Positions 42,927 through 52,034 of a stretch of 64,000 nucleotides of DNA are shown here, piece by piece (position 1 is the first letter of the stretch; every line of letters begins with the position of its first letter). The position numbers and the translations under genes are program-made. The stretch is from Dyadobacter sp. CY356 (GTDB taxonomy: Bacteria; Bacteroidota; Bacteroidia; Cytophagales; Spirosomataceae). The stretch spans positions 124,001 to 188,000 of the forward strand of contig NZ_JAJTSZ010000004.1 in assembly GCF_021440195.1 (NCBI RefSeq), in the 5' to 3' direction. Below the pieces are notes generated by a model, which was given only the letters and a program-made list of their open reading frames with translations, searched no databases and was not told the origin of the DNA.

Positions 42927-44540
42927 CTAAGTTGCCAGAGGTGGCCCGGAAGGAATGAAAATCTTTTCACGTTTGGCCTTGAATTTATGTCTTTTGGCTG
43001 TGAAAGTGGCAGTCATATATTCGCCCATATAAATAGAGCCCGTCATGGCATCATCTTTGGCTGTACCAGAAAACGAAAAAGTGATATTATCCCCAATCTG
43101 ACGATCTGAACTTCTCATTTTCACCTCATTTCCTTCAACTGTCCCCTGCAATTCTCGCACAGAAAATTCGCCTTTATGAGAACCTTCAAGCCAGTTTCCA
43201 TCCTGCTCAATGATCAGCGATTGTTTGCTGATCGAAGAGAAAAATTTAACTTCAAGATCCCAGTGGCCTTTCAGCGCAACCGTCGCAGGTTTCATATCAG
43301 TTTTTTGAGGCACTCGCTTTTCAGATATTACAGAAACAAAGCGGTCGGCCACAACTTTATCGTCGCCCGGCTGCATTTGCCCTGTTGTAATTGAAATAAA
43401 AGTAGAACCTTCTTTGCTCCCGCCTCCCAGAGCAATCCGCGGTTTTGTTCTGCCAAATAATTCAGCAATTTCTTCCCCGGTTATGTTAAATTTGGCCGGA
43501 TCCCAGGAAATCCTTAACTGTGGCGTACGGTTAGAAAGCTCGTCTTTTGGTTCAATAACCGTTGTTTTAACGCCATCAATTGCGGTTACTGTTTTAGAAA
43601 TATTGTCAAGCCACGAAAGCCATCTTTTCCATTCACCTGCATGATCACGTTTTGTCCAGGCTTCCACTGCTGCAATCATACCCATGGTTTCTTCGCGGCC
43701 GACCTTATTATCACGGCCCGGACCGTGATGCGGTGCACTTGCCTGCCAGGCAGACATCAGTAAATCTTTTTGTCCTAAAACCAGGCCGGCGCACTGAGGT
43801 CCGCAAAGTGCTTTTCCACCACTGTAAATGACAACCGTAGCACCCATTTTCAAATGAACATTGGGAATCGTCAAATCCTCGGCCGCTGCATCAACCATCA
43901 CCGGAACATTTTTCGGCTTGGCAATTTTTGAAATAGCTTCCAAAGACATCGGGCCTTTCATGGATTCATCACCAGCCATCAGATAAATCAGGGCGGTGCG
44001 GGAACTGATCGCATTGGTCAATTCCTCGATAGAATCTACTGTGACCAAAGTTACCCCGACATTTCTCAGGGCGTGATCATACACGTTGCGGGAATATCTT
44101 GGAATGATAACTTCCGTTTTATCAAATCCCGCAAGATTCGGCACACGGATCAGTTTTTCAGGATTACCGCCTGTGACACAGGCCACTGTAACGTGTTTCA
44201 TACCAGCAGCACATCCGGCAGATACCATGCCCCATTCTGCACCGGTTAGTTCGGCAAGGCGTTTTCCTGCGCCGAACGCCAGTTCGTCATATTGTACAAA
44301 GACCTGGGCTGCTGCGTCCATTGCGGTTCTTACTTCAGGCCTTTCGATGGAACCGCCAATGATGGTGAATGTTCCGCGGCAGTTGATAATTGGTTCAACA
44401 CCAATGGCCTGATAGATTTCTTTACTGGCTGCAACCTGGGCCTGACTAACTGCTTTTTCAGAAGCAGAAGTCTTTGGAAGCGCCATACCTGCGGCCAGCG
44501 GAATCATGGATAAATCTTTAATTGCGTCTCTGCGATTCAT
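42927..44540 (-). CDS. SelA/DgaE-like PLP enzyme with Tat-type leader and extra C-terminal domain
   Basis: A 537-residue PLP-dependent enzyme of the SelA (selenocysteine synthase) / D-glucosaminate-6-phosphate ammonia-lyase group. The fold-type I motifs are CRGTFTIIGGSIERPEV (54-70), AEWGMVSAGCAAG (101-113), VDAAAED (216-222, cofactor-ring Asp217) and YSGGKALCGPQCAG (239-252, Schiff-base Lys243). The leader MNRRDAIKDLSMIPLAAGMALP has twin Arg and a hydrophobic core, suggesting Tat export of a folded cofactor protein. The last 115 or so residues (HWDLEVKFFSSISKQSLIIE onward) are a beta-rich add-on seen in secreted Bacteroidota hydrolases. Activity is unknown: an exported elimination or isomerisation reaction on an amino acid or amino sugar is the best guess. 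It is monocistronic. Confidence 0.85.
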   Translation of the reverse strand: MNRRDAIKDLSMIPLAAGMALPKTSASEKAVSQAQVAASKEIYQAIGVEPIINCRGTFTIIGGSIERPEVRTAMDAAAQVFVQYDELAFGAGKRLAELTGAEWGMVSAGCAAGMKHVTVACVTGGNPEKLIRVPNLAGFDKTEVIIPRYSRNVYDHALRNVGVTLVTVDSIEELTNAISSRTALIYLMAGDESMKGPMSLEAISKIAKPKNVPVMVDAAAEDLTIPNVHLKMGATVVIYSGGKALCGPQCAGLVLGQKDLLMSAWQASAPHHGPGRDNKVGREETMGMIAAVEAWTKRDHAGEWKRWLSWLDNISKTVTAIDGVKTTVIEPKDELSNRTPQLRISWDPAKFNITGEEIAELFGRTKPRIALGGGSKEGSTFISITTGQMQPGDDKVVADRFVSVISEKRVPQKTDMKPATVALKGHWDLEVKFFSSISKQSLIIEQDGNWLEGSHKGEFSVRELQGTVEGNEVKMRSSDRQIGDNITFSFSGTAKDDAMTGSIYMGEYMTATFTAKRHKFKAKREKIFIPSGPPLAT

Positions 44541-44859
44541 TTGAAATAATTAAGTGTTTTAGGAATTTTGGCGAATTACTAAATTAAATTATAGGTGTTT
44601 TGAGCTTAAAAATTCGGGCTTAAATTGATCCGGAAATTGAAAACGAAGTTAAAATATAATATTTCGTATGTTATTTTTTACAGATCATTATTTTGCCTTT
44701 ATCATAAATGGCGGGACGAGTTTAACACATAATGTATTCTTAACCAAATGAAGTTTCAATATACGGTTACGTTCCCGACTGTCATTATATTCTTTCTTCT
44801 ATTTATAATATTGTCCGCATCTTATTTGCCTGTTATGATGATCATTTTTGACCAAAACA
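44541..44859. other. Intergenic region between two minus-strand genes
   Basis: About 320 bases, AT-rich. It contains the putative promoter region of the SelA-like gene and an open frame on the + strand (44748-44894, 48 codons, one hydrophobic segment) that runs into the molybdoenzyme terminator and is not supported. Confidence 0.4.
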
Positions 44860-44889
44860 AAAACAGCCGGCGATCAGGCCGGCTGTTTT
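44860..44889 (-). terminator. Terminator of the molybdenum hydroxylase operon
   Basis: A 12-bp perfect stem AAAACAGCCGGC (44860-44871) / GCCGGCTGTTTT (44878-44889) with a 6-nt loop, 39 bases beyond the last gene of the operon. On the minus strand the arm continues into TTTTGTTTTGG. Confidence 0.88.
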
Positions 44890-44928
44890 GTTGAAATACA
44901 TTATCAGGCAAATCTAAACTAACATCAA

Positions 44929-47166
44929 TTAAAGCAACGAATCAAAATGGATTGGAAACTGATTGATTCTTTTTCCGGTTGCATGGAAAATAGCGTTGGC
45001 AATTGCGGGAGGCATAGCACACAGGCCAATTTCTCCGACGCCTTTACTACCAAGTTCATTGACGATCTCATCTTTTTCATCAACGAAAATCACGTCCAGT
45101 TCATGAATATCCGCGTGTACCGGAATATGATATTCACCCAGATTTGTGTTCATATACTTTCCAAAATTATGGTCGGTAATCGTTTCTTCCCGGAGCGCCT
45201 TACTTATACCCCAGACCATTCCACCTAAAATCTGGCTTCTGGCTGTTTTTGGATTGATTATTTTTCCCGCAGCAACGGCAGTAACCGCTCTTGTCACATT
45301 AACGATTCCCAATTCTTCATCAACCTCCACTTCCACAAAAGCAGCACTGTGTGCAGCACGGGAATATTTTTTGAGTTTTAGGACATTGGGAACTGAGAAA
45401 TTGATCGTCTTGATTTCCTTTCCTTTATTACCGGCGACAATATCCACGAAAGAAATAAAAACAGATGGATCTTGTTTTGAAACAATATTTCCATTTTCAA
45501 AGATAACATCCTCAACTTCAATATTTTTGAAAGGCGAATGAGACATCCCGGCTGCCTTTTTAAGCAATTTCTTCTTTAAAGCTTTACCCGCCGCTTTTAT
45601 CGCCGAACCGACCGTTGAAACCGTAAATGATCCGCCCTGAATAGGTGCAAAAGGCATTTTACTATCACCATATGAAAACGTTACGTCATCCATGGTCAGC
45701 CCAAGTTCATCAGCGGCAATCTGTGTCATGACCGTTAATGTTCCGGTTCCAATATCCGTGACTGCACTACTTACCAACAGTTTTCCTTCTTTTGTAATAA
45801 TAGCTTCTGCCCGTGCAGGAATCGTCATCGACTCCCAGATTCCGGTTGCCATACCGTAACCAACGAGTTTATTCCCTTTTCGCATACTGCGCGGTTCAGG
45901 GTTACGGTTATCCCACCCAAATTTTTCAGCACCCTGCAAATAACATTGTCGTAACTCTTTACTCGAATAAGGACGATCCATGCTTACGTCATCAACACTG
46001 TAATTGATCAGGCGCAGTTGAAGCGGATCAATTTTCAGTTTGTAGGCCAAATCGTCCATTGTACTTTCAATAGCATGGATTCCCGTACTTCCGCCGGGCG
46101 CGCGCATATCCAAAGGACTGAAAACATCCAATGGAACCATGTCATATTTAAAAAGCGTATTCTGAGCAGGATAAAGCATATTTGCCCAGTTTACCACAAC
46201 CTCCGTATAATCCTCAAAATGAGAAGTCTGCCCGAATGCTTCATGATTTAATGCAGTCACATGTCCATCCGAATCTGCACCAAAACGTGTCTTCTGAATT
46301 GTCGGAGGACGATATCCAAACGAAAACATCTGGCTTCGGTCCAACGTTACCCTTACATTTCTTTTCAATTCCAAAGCTGCCATTACTGACATAAATAATT
46401 GATATTGAGGGCGTAAACCTGCACCAAATGCACCACCCACATATGGCGAAATTACTCTTACATCCTTAAAATGCAGACCAAAAACATTTCCTACATACAA
46501 CTGGCAATTGACAGTTCCCTGCGTTTTATCATAAATTGTCAGCTTGCCATCTCCTTCATATACTGTTGTGGTGGTGAATAATTCCAATGGATTATGATGC
46601 TCCGTTCCATGAAAAAATTCACCGGATGCCTGCGCAGCTGAACTATTATAAGCAGCATCAAAATCGCCCTTCGGCTTGGGTGGTGGTGGTTTCAAAGCCA
46701 TTGCAATCCCAGCCTTCGGTGCTCTTGCCTTATCAAGATTGGTATGAATATCTGTTGAAAAGGTCTCCTCCTCATAAGTCACCGAAACTATCGAAGCTGC
46801 ATATCTGGCCAATTCAAAAGTCTCTGCCACTACCAGGGCAATCGGCTGACCATAATATTTTATTTCTTTGTCGTACAAAGGACGAAATGGCGAACCCGGC
46901 GGCGCATCCATATCGGAATATTGCATATTAAACCAGGCCAGTGAAGGACGGTTTTCATGCGTAAAAATTTCGATGACACCAGGTAATGCTCTGGCCTCTG
47001 CCGTATTAATGCTTGTGATTTCACCTCTCACGATGGTACTGTTCACAACATATCCGTGCAGCAAACCGGGCATATTATATTCTCCCGAATATTTTGCCGA
47101 ACCGGTTACTTTCATCGGGCCTTCCAACCGGCTGATTGGTTGCCCTATCGATGGTCTGTTTGACAT
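44929..47166 (-). CDS. Molybdopterin-binding subunit of an aldehyde/xanthine dehydrogenase-type hydroxylase
   Basis: A 745-residue molybdenum subunit of the xanthine dehydrogenase family (PaoC/YagR-like). It starts SNRPSIGQPISRLEGPMKVTGSAKYSGE. The family boxes are GGAFGAGLRPQ (substrate/cofactor loop), DMRAPGGSTGIHAIES, VSTVGSAIKAAGKAL and the active-site stretch GSKGVGEIGL containing the catalytic Glu. I took ATG at 47166; an upstream extension from 47250 is not in the family. The enzyme would hydroxylate aldehydes or heteroaromatics with a molybdenum cofactor. It is the third gene of an operon with the FAD and Fe-S subunits, 16 bases after the FAD gene. Confidence 0.92.
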   Translation of the reverse strand: MSNRPSIGQPISRLEGPMKVTGSAKYSGEYNMPGLLHGYVVNSTIVRGEITSINTAEARALPGVIEIFTHENRPSLAWFNMQYSDMDAPPGSPFRPLYDKEIKYYGQPIALVVAETFELARYAASIVSVTYEEETFSTDIHTNLDKARAPKAGIAMALKPPPPKPKGDFDAAYNSSAAQASGEFFHGTEHHNPLELFTTTTVYEGDGKLTIYDKTQGTVNCQLYVGNVFGLHFKDVRVISPYVGGAFGAGLRPQYQLFMSVMAALELKRNVRVTLDRSQMFSFGYRPPTIQKTRFGADSDGHVTALNHEAFGQTSHFEDYTEVVVNWANMLYPAQNTLFKYDMVPLDVFSPLDMRAPGGSTGIHAIESTMDDLAYKLKIDPLQLRLINYSVDDVSMDRPYSSKELRQCYLQGAEKFGWDNRNPEPRSMRKGNKLVGYGMATGIWESMTIPARAEAIITKEGKLLVSSAVTDIGTGTLTVMTQIAADELGLTMDDVTFSYGDSKMPFAPIQGGSFTVSTVGSAIKAAGKALKKKLLKKAAGMSHSPFKNIEVEDVIFENGNIVSKQDPSVFISFVDIVAGNKGKEIKTINFSVPNVLKLKKYSRAAHSAAFVEVEVDEELGIVNVTRAVTAVAAGKIINPKTARSQILGGMVWGISKALREETITDHNFGKYMNTNLGEYHIPVHADIHELDVIFVDEKDEIVNELGSKGVGEIGLCAMPPAIANAIFHATGKRINQFPIHFDSLL

Positions 47167-47182
47167 AAATTTCCTGGTTAGT

Positions 47183-48202
47183 TTAGGCTGATGGCTGCGC
47201 TCCCGGCAATTGCGTTTCAGGATTAAGCGCCATAATACAATTTCGAACAATTGCTCTTTTGGTCAATTCCACTTTAAAGCTGTTGTATTCATAGGCAACT
47301 GCGTCTTTTATGATAATCTCCGCAGCTGTTTCAAAGTTTTCGCGGGAAGCCATGTTATCCCTCAAAAATTCCTCTGCCTGCTTTACACGCCAGGGTTTGT
47401 GGGCAACACCGCCCAGGGCAATTCTGGCATCTTTAATTACATCACCATCCAGCTCAAAAGCAGTTGCCACAGAAACCAGTGCAAAAGCATACGAATTTCG
47501 GTCCCGCAGTTTGAGATAAGAGTAATTTTTAGAAAATCCTTTTTCAGGAAGATCGATGCTGGTAATTATTTCATCAGGATTCAGATTATTGTCCAAATGG
47601 GGTGTATCACCCGGCAATCGATGAAAATCGGCAAAAGGTAAACTGCGCTCGCCTCCCGGGCCGCTTACATTTACAACCGCATCAAGGGCTGCCAGGGCAA
47701 TACACATGTCTGATGGGAAAACCGCAATGCAGTTTTCACTCGTACCAAAAATGGCCATGATACGGTTATATCCTTTAATCGCTGAACAGCCGCTTCCAGG
47801 TTCCCGTTTGTTGCAGGGAACGGTTGAATCATAAAAATAATAACAGCGGGTTCTTTGCAGAAGGTTACCACCGTTGGTTGCCATATTGCGGATTTGCGCG
47901 GAAGCACCAGCCAGAATCGCTCTGGACAATAACGGATATCTGTTTTCTATGATGGGATGATATGCCGTTTCCGCATTCTTAGCAAAAGCACCCAAACGGA
48001 CGCCTCCGTCACTTTTCTCTTCAATCAAATGATATCCTTCAATTGCATTCACATCAACCAATGCACCGAAATGTGTAAGATTGTATTTCCACAAATCAAT
48101 CAGATTGGTACCGCCTGCAACAAATTTTGTATCCGCATCAGCACTTACTTTCTGAACCGCCTCAATGACATTCTGAGCCCGGGTATAGCTGAAATTATTC
48201 AT
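47183..48202 (-). CDS. FAD-binding subunit of the molybdenum hydroxylase (PaoB/YagS-like)
   Basis: A 339-residue FAD subunit. The FAD-binding signature KFVAGGTNLIDLWK (about residues 28-41) and the ATNGGNLLQRTRCYYFYD block (about 112-129), followed by CNKREPGSGC, are present. In E. coli PaoB this Cys-containing block binds an additional [4Fe-4S] cluster, which simple XDH FAD subunits lack. I took ATG at 48202 (MNNFSYTRAQN); the longer frame from 48277 overlaps the Fe-S gene more than needed. With this start the overlap with the Fe-S gene is 8 bases, consistent with translational coupling. Confidence 0.9.
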   Translation of the reverse strand: MNNFSYTRAQNVIEAVQKVSADADTKFVAGGTNLIDLWKYNLTHFGALVDVNAIEGYHLIEEKSDGGVRLGAFAKNAETAYHPIIENRYPLLSRAILAGASAQIRNMATNGGNLLQRTRCYYFYDSTVPCNKREPGSGCSAIKGYNRIMAIFGTSENCIAVFPSDMCIALAALDAVVNVSGPGGERSLPFADFHRLPGDTPHLDNNLNPDEIITSIDLPEKGFSKNYSYLKLRDRNSYAFALVSVATAFELDGDVIKDARIALGGVAHKPWRVKQAEEFLRDNMASRENFETAAEIIIKDAVAYEYNSFKVELTKRAIVRNCIMALNPETQLPGAQPSA

Positions 48203-48725
48203 GGTTCCCTCCTTCCTTAACTTCCATGATCGCGTCGATAATATTGGTATTTGCGCCGCAGCGACAAAGGTTGCCACTCATCAGTTCCTTCACATCGGCT
48301 CTTGAACTGGCTTTGTTTTCGTTTAGCATACCAATGGCACTGCAAATCTGACCGGGTGTACAATATCCGCACTGAAATGCGTCATGTTCGATAAACGCTT
48401 TTTGCAATGGATGTAATTCGCCATCTTTTGCAATCCCTTCTATGGTCGTTATTTCCGATCCTTCCTGCATCACCGCCAGTGTGAGGCAGCTCAGAATCCG
48501 GTCACCATTGCACAAGACAGTACATGCGCCGCACTGCCCGTGATCACATCCCTTTTTGGTTCCTGTCAGATCTGCATATTCTCTCAATGCATCCAGCAGA
48601 CTTACCCATGGCTGCAATTTTAGTTCATACGCTTCACCATTGATCCTAAGATTGACGTCGGTGACGCCCGGCATCCAGGCCGCAGTTTCATGTTTTTGCT
48701 CCAATACTGCTATTTCATTTTTCAT
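48195..48725 (-). CDS. 2Fe-2S subunit of the molybdenum hydroxylase (PaoA/YagT-like)
   Basis: A 176-residue small subunit with two [2Fe-2S] clusters. The plant-type ferredoxin motif is GCDHGQCGACTVLCNGDRIL (about residues 58-77), and the second, four-Cys helical cluster is FQCGYCTPGQI with NLCRCGANTNI (about 116-160). It carries electrons from the molybdenum site to FAD. E. coli PaoA has a Tat leader; this protein starts MKNEIAVLEQKHETAAW with no such signal, so the complex would be cytoplasmic or exported by another subunit. It is the first gene of the operon: Fe-S, FAD, Mo, the same order as paoABC. No PaoD/XdhC-like maturation gene is next to it. Confidence 0.92.
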   Translation of the reverse strand: MKNEIAVLEQKHETAAWMPGVTDVNLRINGEAYELKLQPWVSLLDALREYADLTGTKKGCDHGQCGACTVLCNGDRILSCLTLAVMQEGSEITTIEGIAKDGELHPLQKAFIEHDAFQCGYCTPGQICSAIGMLNENKASSRADVKELMSGNLCRCGANTNIIDAIMEVKEGGNHE

Positions 48726-49022
48726 ATTTTTATTTAATATCGAGTTTGTTGATAAAAATGAAAGACATTTTATGAGCAGGTATTATTGCCCGGATTTTTT
48801 TTGACTGGAGGGAATTACAATTGACGCACAGGGGATAAAAAACTATTCCCGGACGCCTTTTTATCAGTTGCATAGCATTAGCCACATTTTATGAGAATTT
48901 AATACACAAAATTTCCCCTAAAATTTACATAGAATCTCGCTTTGAAATAAGAGAATCAACAAATCAAATTCCGTCCTATCTCCTAAATCACTACTTTTAT
49001 AGCTGTAAGAAAAAATACAAAT

Positions 49023-51317
49023 ATGGATTTGCTTTCGTCATTTATCAGCCCTTTTGAGGTTCAACTTTCTTTTTACCAAATTTTTGAAAATCTGGAAAAA
49101 ATCGCTGCCGATCCTGAGAATGAAAATGCGGCCAGCGCTTCCAAACTACTTCATGATGCCCTGCCCTTTCCTGAGCTTAGAAATGGGTTAACGGATATTG
49201 CCCAGATTGAGAAAAATGAAGGTTTGATCAAACGTCTGCTGGCTGATTATTTCCCGGAAGTGCTTACCTATAATGAGATCAAAGCCGTTACATTTCCATA
49301 TTCTTCTGTTCTTTTTAATCACTCTGAAAGGTTTAAAAATATAATTAAAGGCGCAGGAACTGAACTGAACCTGAATATCAGAGATTTTAACCAGCAGCAA
49401 TTTTATATTTTCAGCTGTTGTCTGATACTTAACCAGTTTTATGGAACTGCTCTGGATTTCAGCCAACCGCTTTTTTTTGAAATTCCTACGGCCAGCGGTA
49501 TCACCAAATATTACCGGATTATGTATAATGCGGATTTTCTGGAAATTGTGACCACGGACAAATCGCCGACTTTAACCCAGGATGAAGTGGATAATCTGGT
49601 CAATAATTATGAAGACCTGGATTTGTGGAAACGCAAAATTCCACCGGGAACATTTGTGCTAAAAGGTTTTTCCATCATAACATTATTCGATTCAACCGTA
49701 GAAAATGTTGTATCGATTCTTAAAGAAAAATTGCTTAGCTATCATTCTTTCGGTTTCAAAAATAGCATTGAATCTATCTTTCGCTCCATTTACAGAGTTC
49801 CTGATATCAGGGTCGGCTTTACGTCTTATGACAAAGAAGAAGACTTGTTGAGTCTTGACAGATTTGGACAGCAGCTACCAAGTTATATTTTACAGGATGG
49901 GAAAAGCGAATCAGCCGGTAAATTGTTTTGTGCCAAATCGTATTATAACCTGATTGAACTGAATACAAGTTTTTCTATCAACAATACGATTGAATATCAA
50001 ACGGACAACCCTGACAGTTACCTGGCTGATAACTTTACCGGAAAGAATATCTGCAGCTTTATTCTAGCTCCGCTGATAAAAAATAAGCATATGTACGGTA
50101 TTCTGGAACTGGTTTCGCCAAGGCCAAAAGTTCTGAACAGTATCAATGCCAATCTGCTGGAAATTGTCATGCCTTTTCTGATTGATACGATCGAAAGAAT
50201 TGTAGGTGAATTTGAAAATCAGATCCAGGCTGTGATCCAGAATCAATATACCACCATTCACAAAAGTGTCTACTGGAAATTTTACGCCGAGGCGCAGCGT
50301 TTGATTCTGGCGCATCAGATTGGGGAAGAATATTCGTTGAAGGAAATTGTGTTTCCAACGGTCCACCCCTTGTATGGGCAAATTGACATCAAGGGTTCAT
50401 CGGAGGCGAGGAACGAAAGTGTTCAGAAAGATCTGAAAAAACAGCTTAAATGTCTGTTGCCGATTTTAGAAGAAATTAATAAGGAAACCCAGAACGCGCT
50501 GGAAAAAGAGGAAAGTCAGATAAGTCAGTATTTGATTGATATATACCAACCTTTAAAAGCCGGGACAGAGCATTATATAAGCCAGTATCTGGACAATACC
50601 GTTCATGAACATCTGAGAAAAATCAAGGATCCGGATCTTCTTAAAGATATTCAGGGATATTTTGTTGAAACCGACAAAAACACCGGGGAATTTCACCGGT
50701 ATCGTAAAAAATATGAAACGACTATTCAATTAATAAATGAAAAAGTAGCGAGCGTTCTCGATAAAAGCCAGATCAAGGCACAGGCCATTTTCCCGCATTA
50801 TTATGAAAGGTTCAAAACGGATGGCATTGAACATAATTTATACATCGGTTCGTCCATAGCGCCAAAACTGGAATTTGATTTACTAAAACTGTATCAATTA
50901 AGATTATGGCAGCTTCGGACTTTATGTAAAATGGAAGCGGCTCATCATGAGTTAAAACCACAGCTCCCCTATGCGCTGGAAGTCACCACGCTCATTCTGG
51001 TGTATCACGCCACGATTGATATCCGTTTTCGTATGGATGAAAAGCGGTTTGATATTGATGGAAGTTATAACGCCCGTTATGAGATCGTAAAAAAAAGGAT
51101 TGATAAAGCCTACATTCAGGGAACCACGGAACGGATTACCAAAACCGGATTTATCACCATTGTTTATCTCAACGAGACAGAAGAAAAAGAATACCTGGAG
51201 TATTTAAGAATTCTTCAGGCCGAATATATTCTTGAAAAAACAATTGAGAAACTTGATGTTGAGGATTTACAGGGAATCGCTGGTTTAAAAGCTTTGAGAG
51301 TGGGGATTGTGCATTGA
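49023..51317 (+). CDS. Large GAF-type signalling-like protein
   Basis: A 764-residue soluble protein of a type common in Bacteroidota and annotated as GAF-domain containing. The central third has a GAF-like segment: FGFKNSIESIFRSIYRVPDI, ICSFILAPLIKNKHMYGILEL, VLNSINANLLEIVMPFLIDTIERI (the ending is the GAF 'll..la.q.a.ai' helix). The N-terminal region (1-200) and the C-terminal half (from about 410) are mostly helical. No kinase, cyclase or HTH domain is visible, so its output is unknown. The gene is monocistronic and rightward and ends before a pair of GC-rich hairpins. Assignment as a sensor is inference. Confidence 0.75.
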   Translation: MDLLSSFISPFEVQLSFYQIFENLEKIAADPENENAASASKLLHDALPFPELRNGLTDIAQIEKNEGLIKRLLADYFPEVLTYNEIKAVTFPYSSVLFNHSERFKNIIKGAGTELNLNIRDFNQQQFYIFSCCLILNQFYGTALDFSQPLFFEIPTASGITKYYRIMYNADFLEIVTTDKSPTLTQDEVDNLVNNYEDLDLWKRKIPPGTFVLKGFSIITLFDSTVENVVSILKEKLLSYHSFGFKNSIESIFRSIYRVPDIRVGFTSYDKEEDLLSLDRFGQQLPSYILQDGKSESAGKLFCAKSYYNLIELNTSFSINNTIEYQTDNPDSYLADNFTGKNICSFILAPLIKNKHMYGILELVSPRPKVLNSINANLLEIVMPFLIDTIERIVGEFENQIQAVIQNQYTTIHKSVYWKFYAEAQRLILAHQIGEEYSLKEIVFPTVHPLYGQIDIKGSSEARNESVQKDLKKQLKCLLPILEEINKETQNALEKEESQISQYLIDIYQPLKAGTEHYISQYLDNTVHEHLRKIKDPDLLKDIQGYFVETDKNTGEFHRYRKKYETTIQLINEKVASVLDKSQIKAQAIFPHYYERFKTDGIEHNLYIGSSIAPKLEFDLLKLYQLRLWQLRTLCKMEAAHHELKPQLPYALEVTTLILVYHATIDIRFRMDEKRFDIDGSYNARYEIVKKRIDKAYIQGTTERITKTGFITIVYLNETEEKEYLEYLRILQAEYILEKTIEKLDVEDLQGIAGLKALRVGIVH

Positions 51318-51402
51318 AAATTTGCCGGATTTTCATATCAAACTATCTCTAAATAAATCAAAAACGAATCAACATTACGCAGAAAACTCAAAGTTTTAAA
51401 AA

Positions 51403-51471
51403 CCCGTCGGATGGCAAAAAGCCATCCGACGGGCAACCTCCGTCCGACGGCTTTTTCTGCCGTCGGACGGA
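51403..51471. repeat. Tandem pair of GC-rich hairpins, CCGTC(C/G)GACGG family
   Basis: Two adjacent perfect 13-bp hairpins. First: CCCGTCGGATGGC (51403-51415) / GCCATCCGACGGG (51421-51433), loop AAAAA. Second: TCCGTCCGACGGC (51439-51451) / GCCGTCGGACGGA (51459-51471), loop TTTTTCT. They lie between the convergent GAF-type and AhpD-like genes and may act as a terminator, but they share the core of the hairpin at 22150, which is not in a terminator position. Confidence 0.82.
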
Positions 51472-51519
51472 TATTAAAACTATATTCACCCAAAAAACCT
51501 GACAGAACAAAAAACCTGA

Positions 51520-51960
51520 TTAATCCAAAGCAGGCATTAAATTAGTCGCGATGCCAATTCTGTTCCAGGCATTTATAGTAATTGCAGCTAAAATGACCTG
51601 AGCCACATACTGATCGCCCAGAAGGGTTATAGCATTGTTGTAAGTCTGATCCGAAACGTGATTTTGGATCAATGTAACTTCCTCTGAAATAGCCAGAACG
51701 GCACGCTCTTCTTCCGTAAAAAACGGCGTTTCACGCCACGCGTTTAATGCGTAAATACGCTGTTCCGTTTCTCCGGCTGCGCGCGCTTCTTTTGTATGCA
51801 TGTCAATACAATATGCACAGCCATTGATCTGAGAAGCACGGATTTTGATAAGATTTTTATGAATCCGGGTCAGGCCGGTACTTTCGATATATTTTTCCAG
51901 ACCCAGTATTGCTTTATAACCGGCAGGTTCTGTAACAGGGATTGTGATTCTCTTTTCCAT
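51520..51960 (-). CDS. AhpD-like carboxymuconolactone decarboxylase-family protein
   Basis: A 146-residue all-helical protein of the CMD/AhpD fold with the redox-type motif CAYCIDMHTKEARAAG (E-x-C-x2-C-x3-H arrangement; Cys-x2-Cys and His present). Members of this alkylhydroperoxidase-like group act in peroxide defence or as gamma-carboxymuconolactone decarboxylases; the CxxC form suggests the first. I took ATG at 51960 (MEKRITIPVTEP); an upstream ATG at 52023 adds an unrelated polar stretch. A Crp/Fnr-type regulator lies upstream on the same strand 74 bases away and probably controls it. Confidence 0.88.
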   Translation of the reverse strand: MEKRITIPVTEPAGYKAILGLEKYIESTGLTRIHKNLIKIRASQINGCAYCIDMHTKEARAAGETEQRIYALNAWRETPFFTEEERAVLAISEEVTLIQNHVSDQTYNNAITLLGDQYVAQVILAAITINAWNRIGIATNLMPALD

Positions 51961-52034
51961 GATTATTTTTTGATTTATGATGCTACAAATTTCCGGCTTC
52001 ACAATCTTAAAAAACTTAATCACGGTTAAGAAAA

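Noticed and set aside
44748..44894. 48-codon + strand frame with one hydrophobic segment
   Set aside because: It runs through the terminator hairpin of the molybdenum hydroxylase operon, has no other coding support and no neighbours on that strand.
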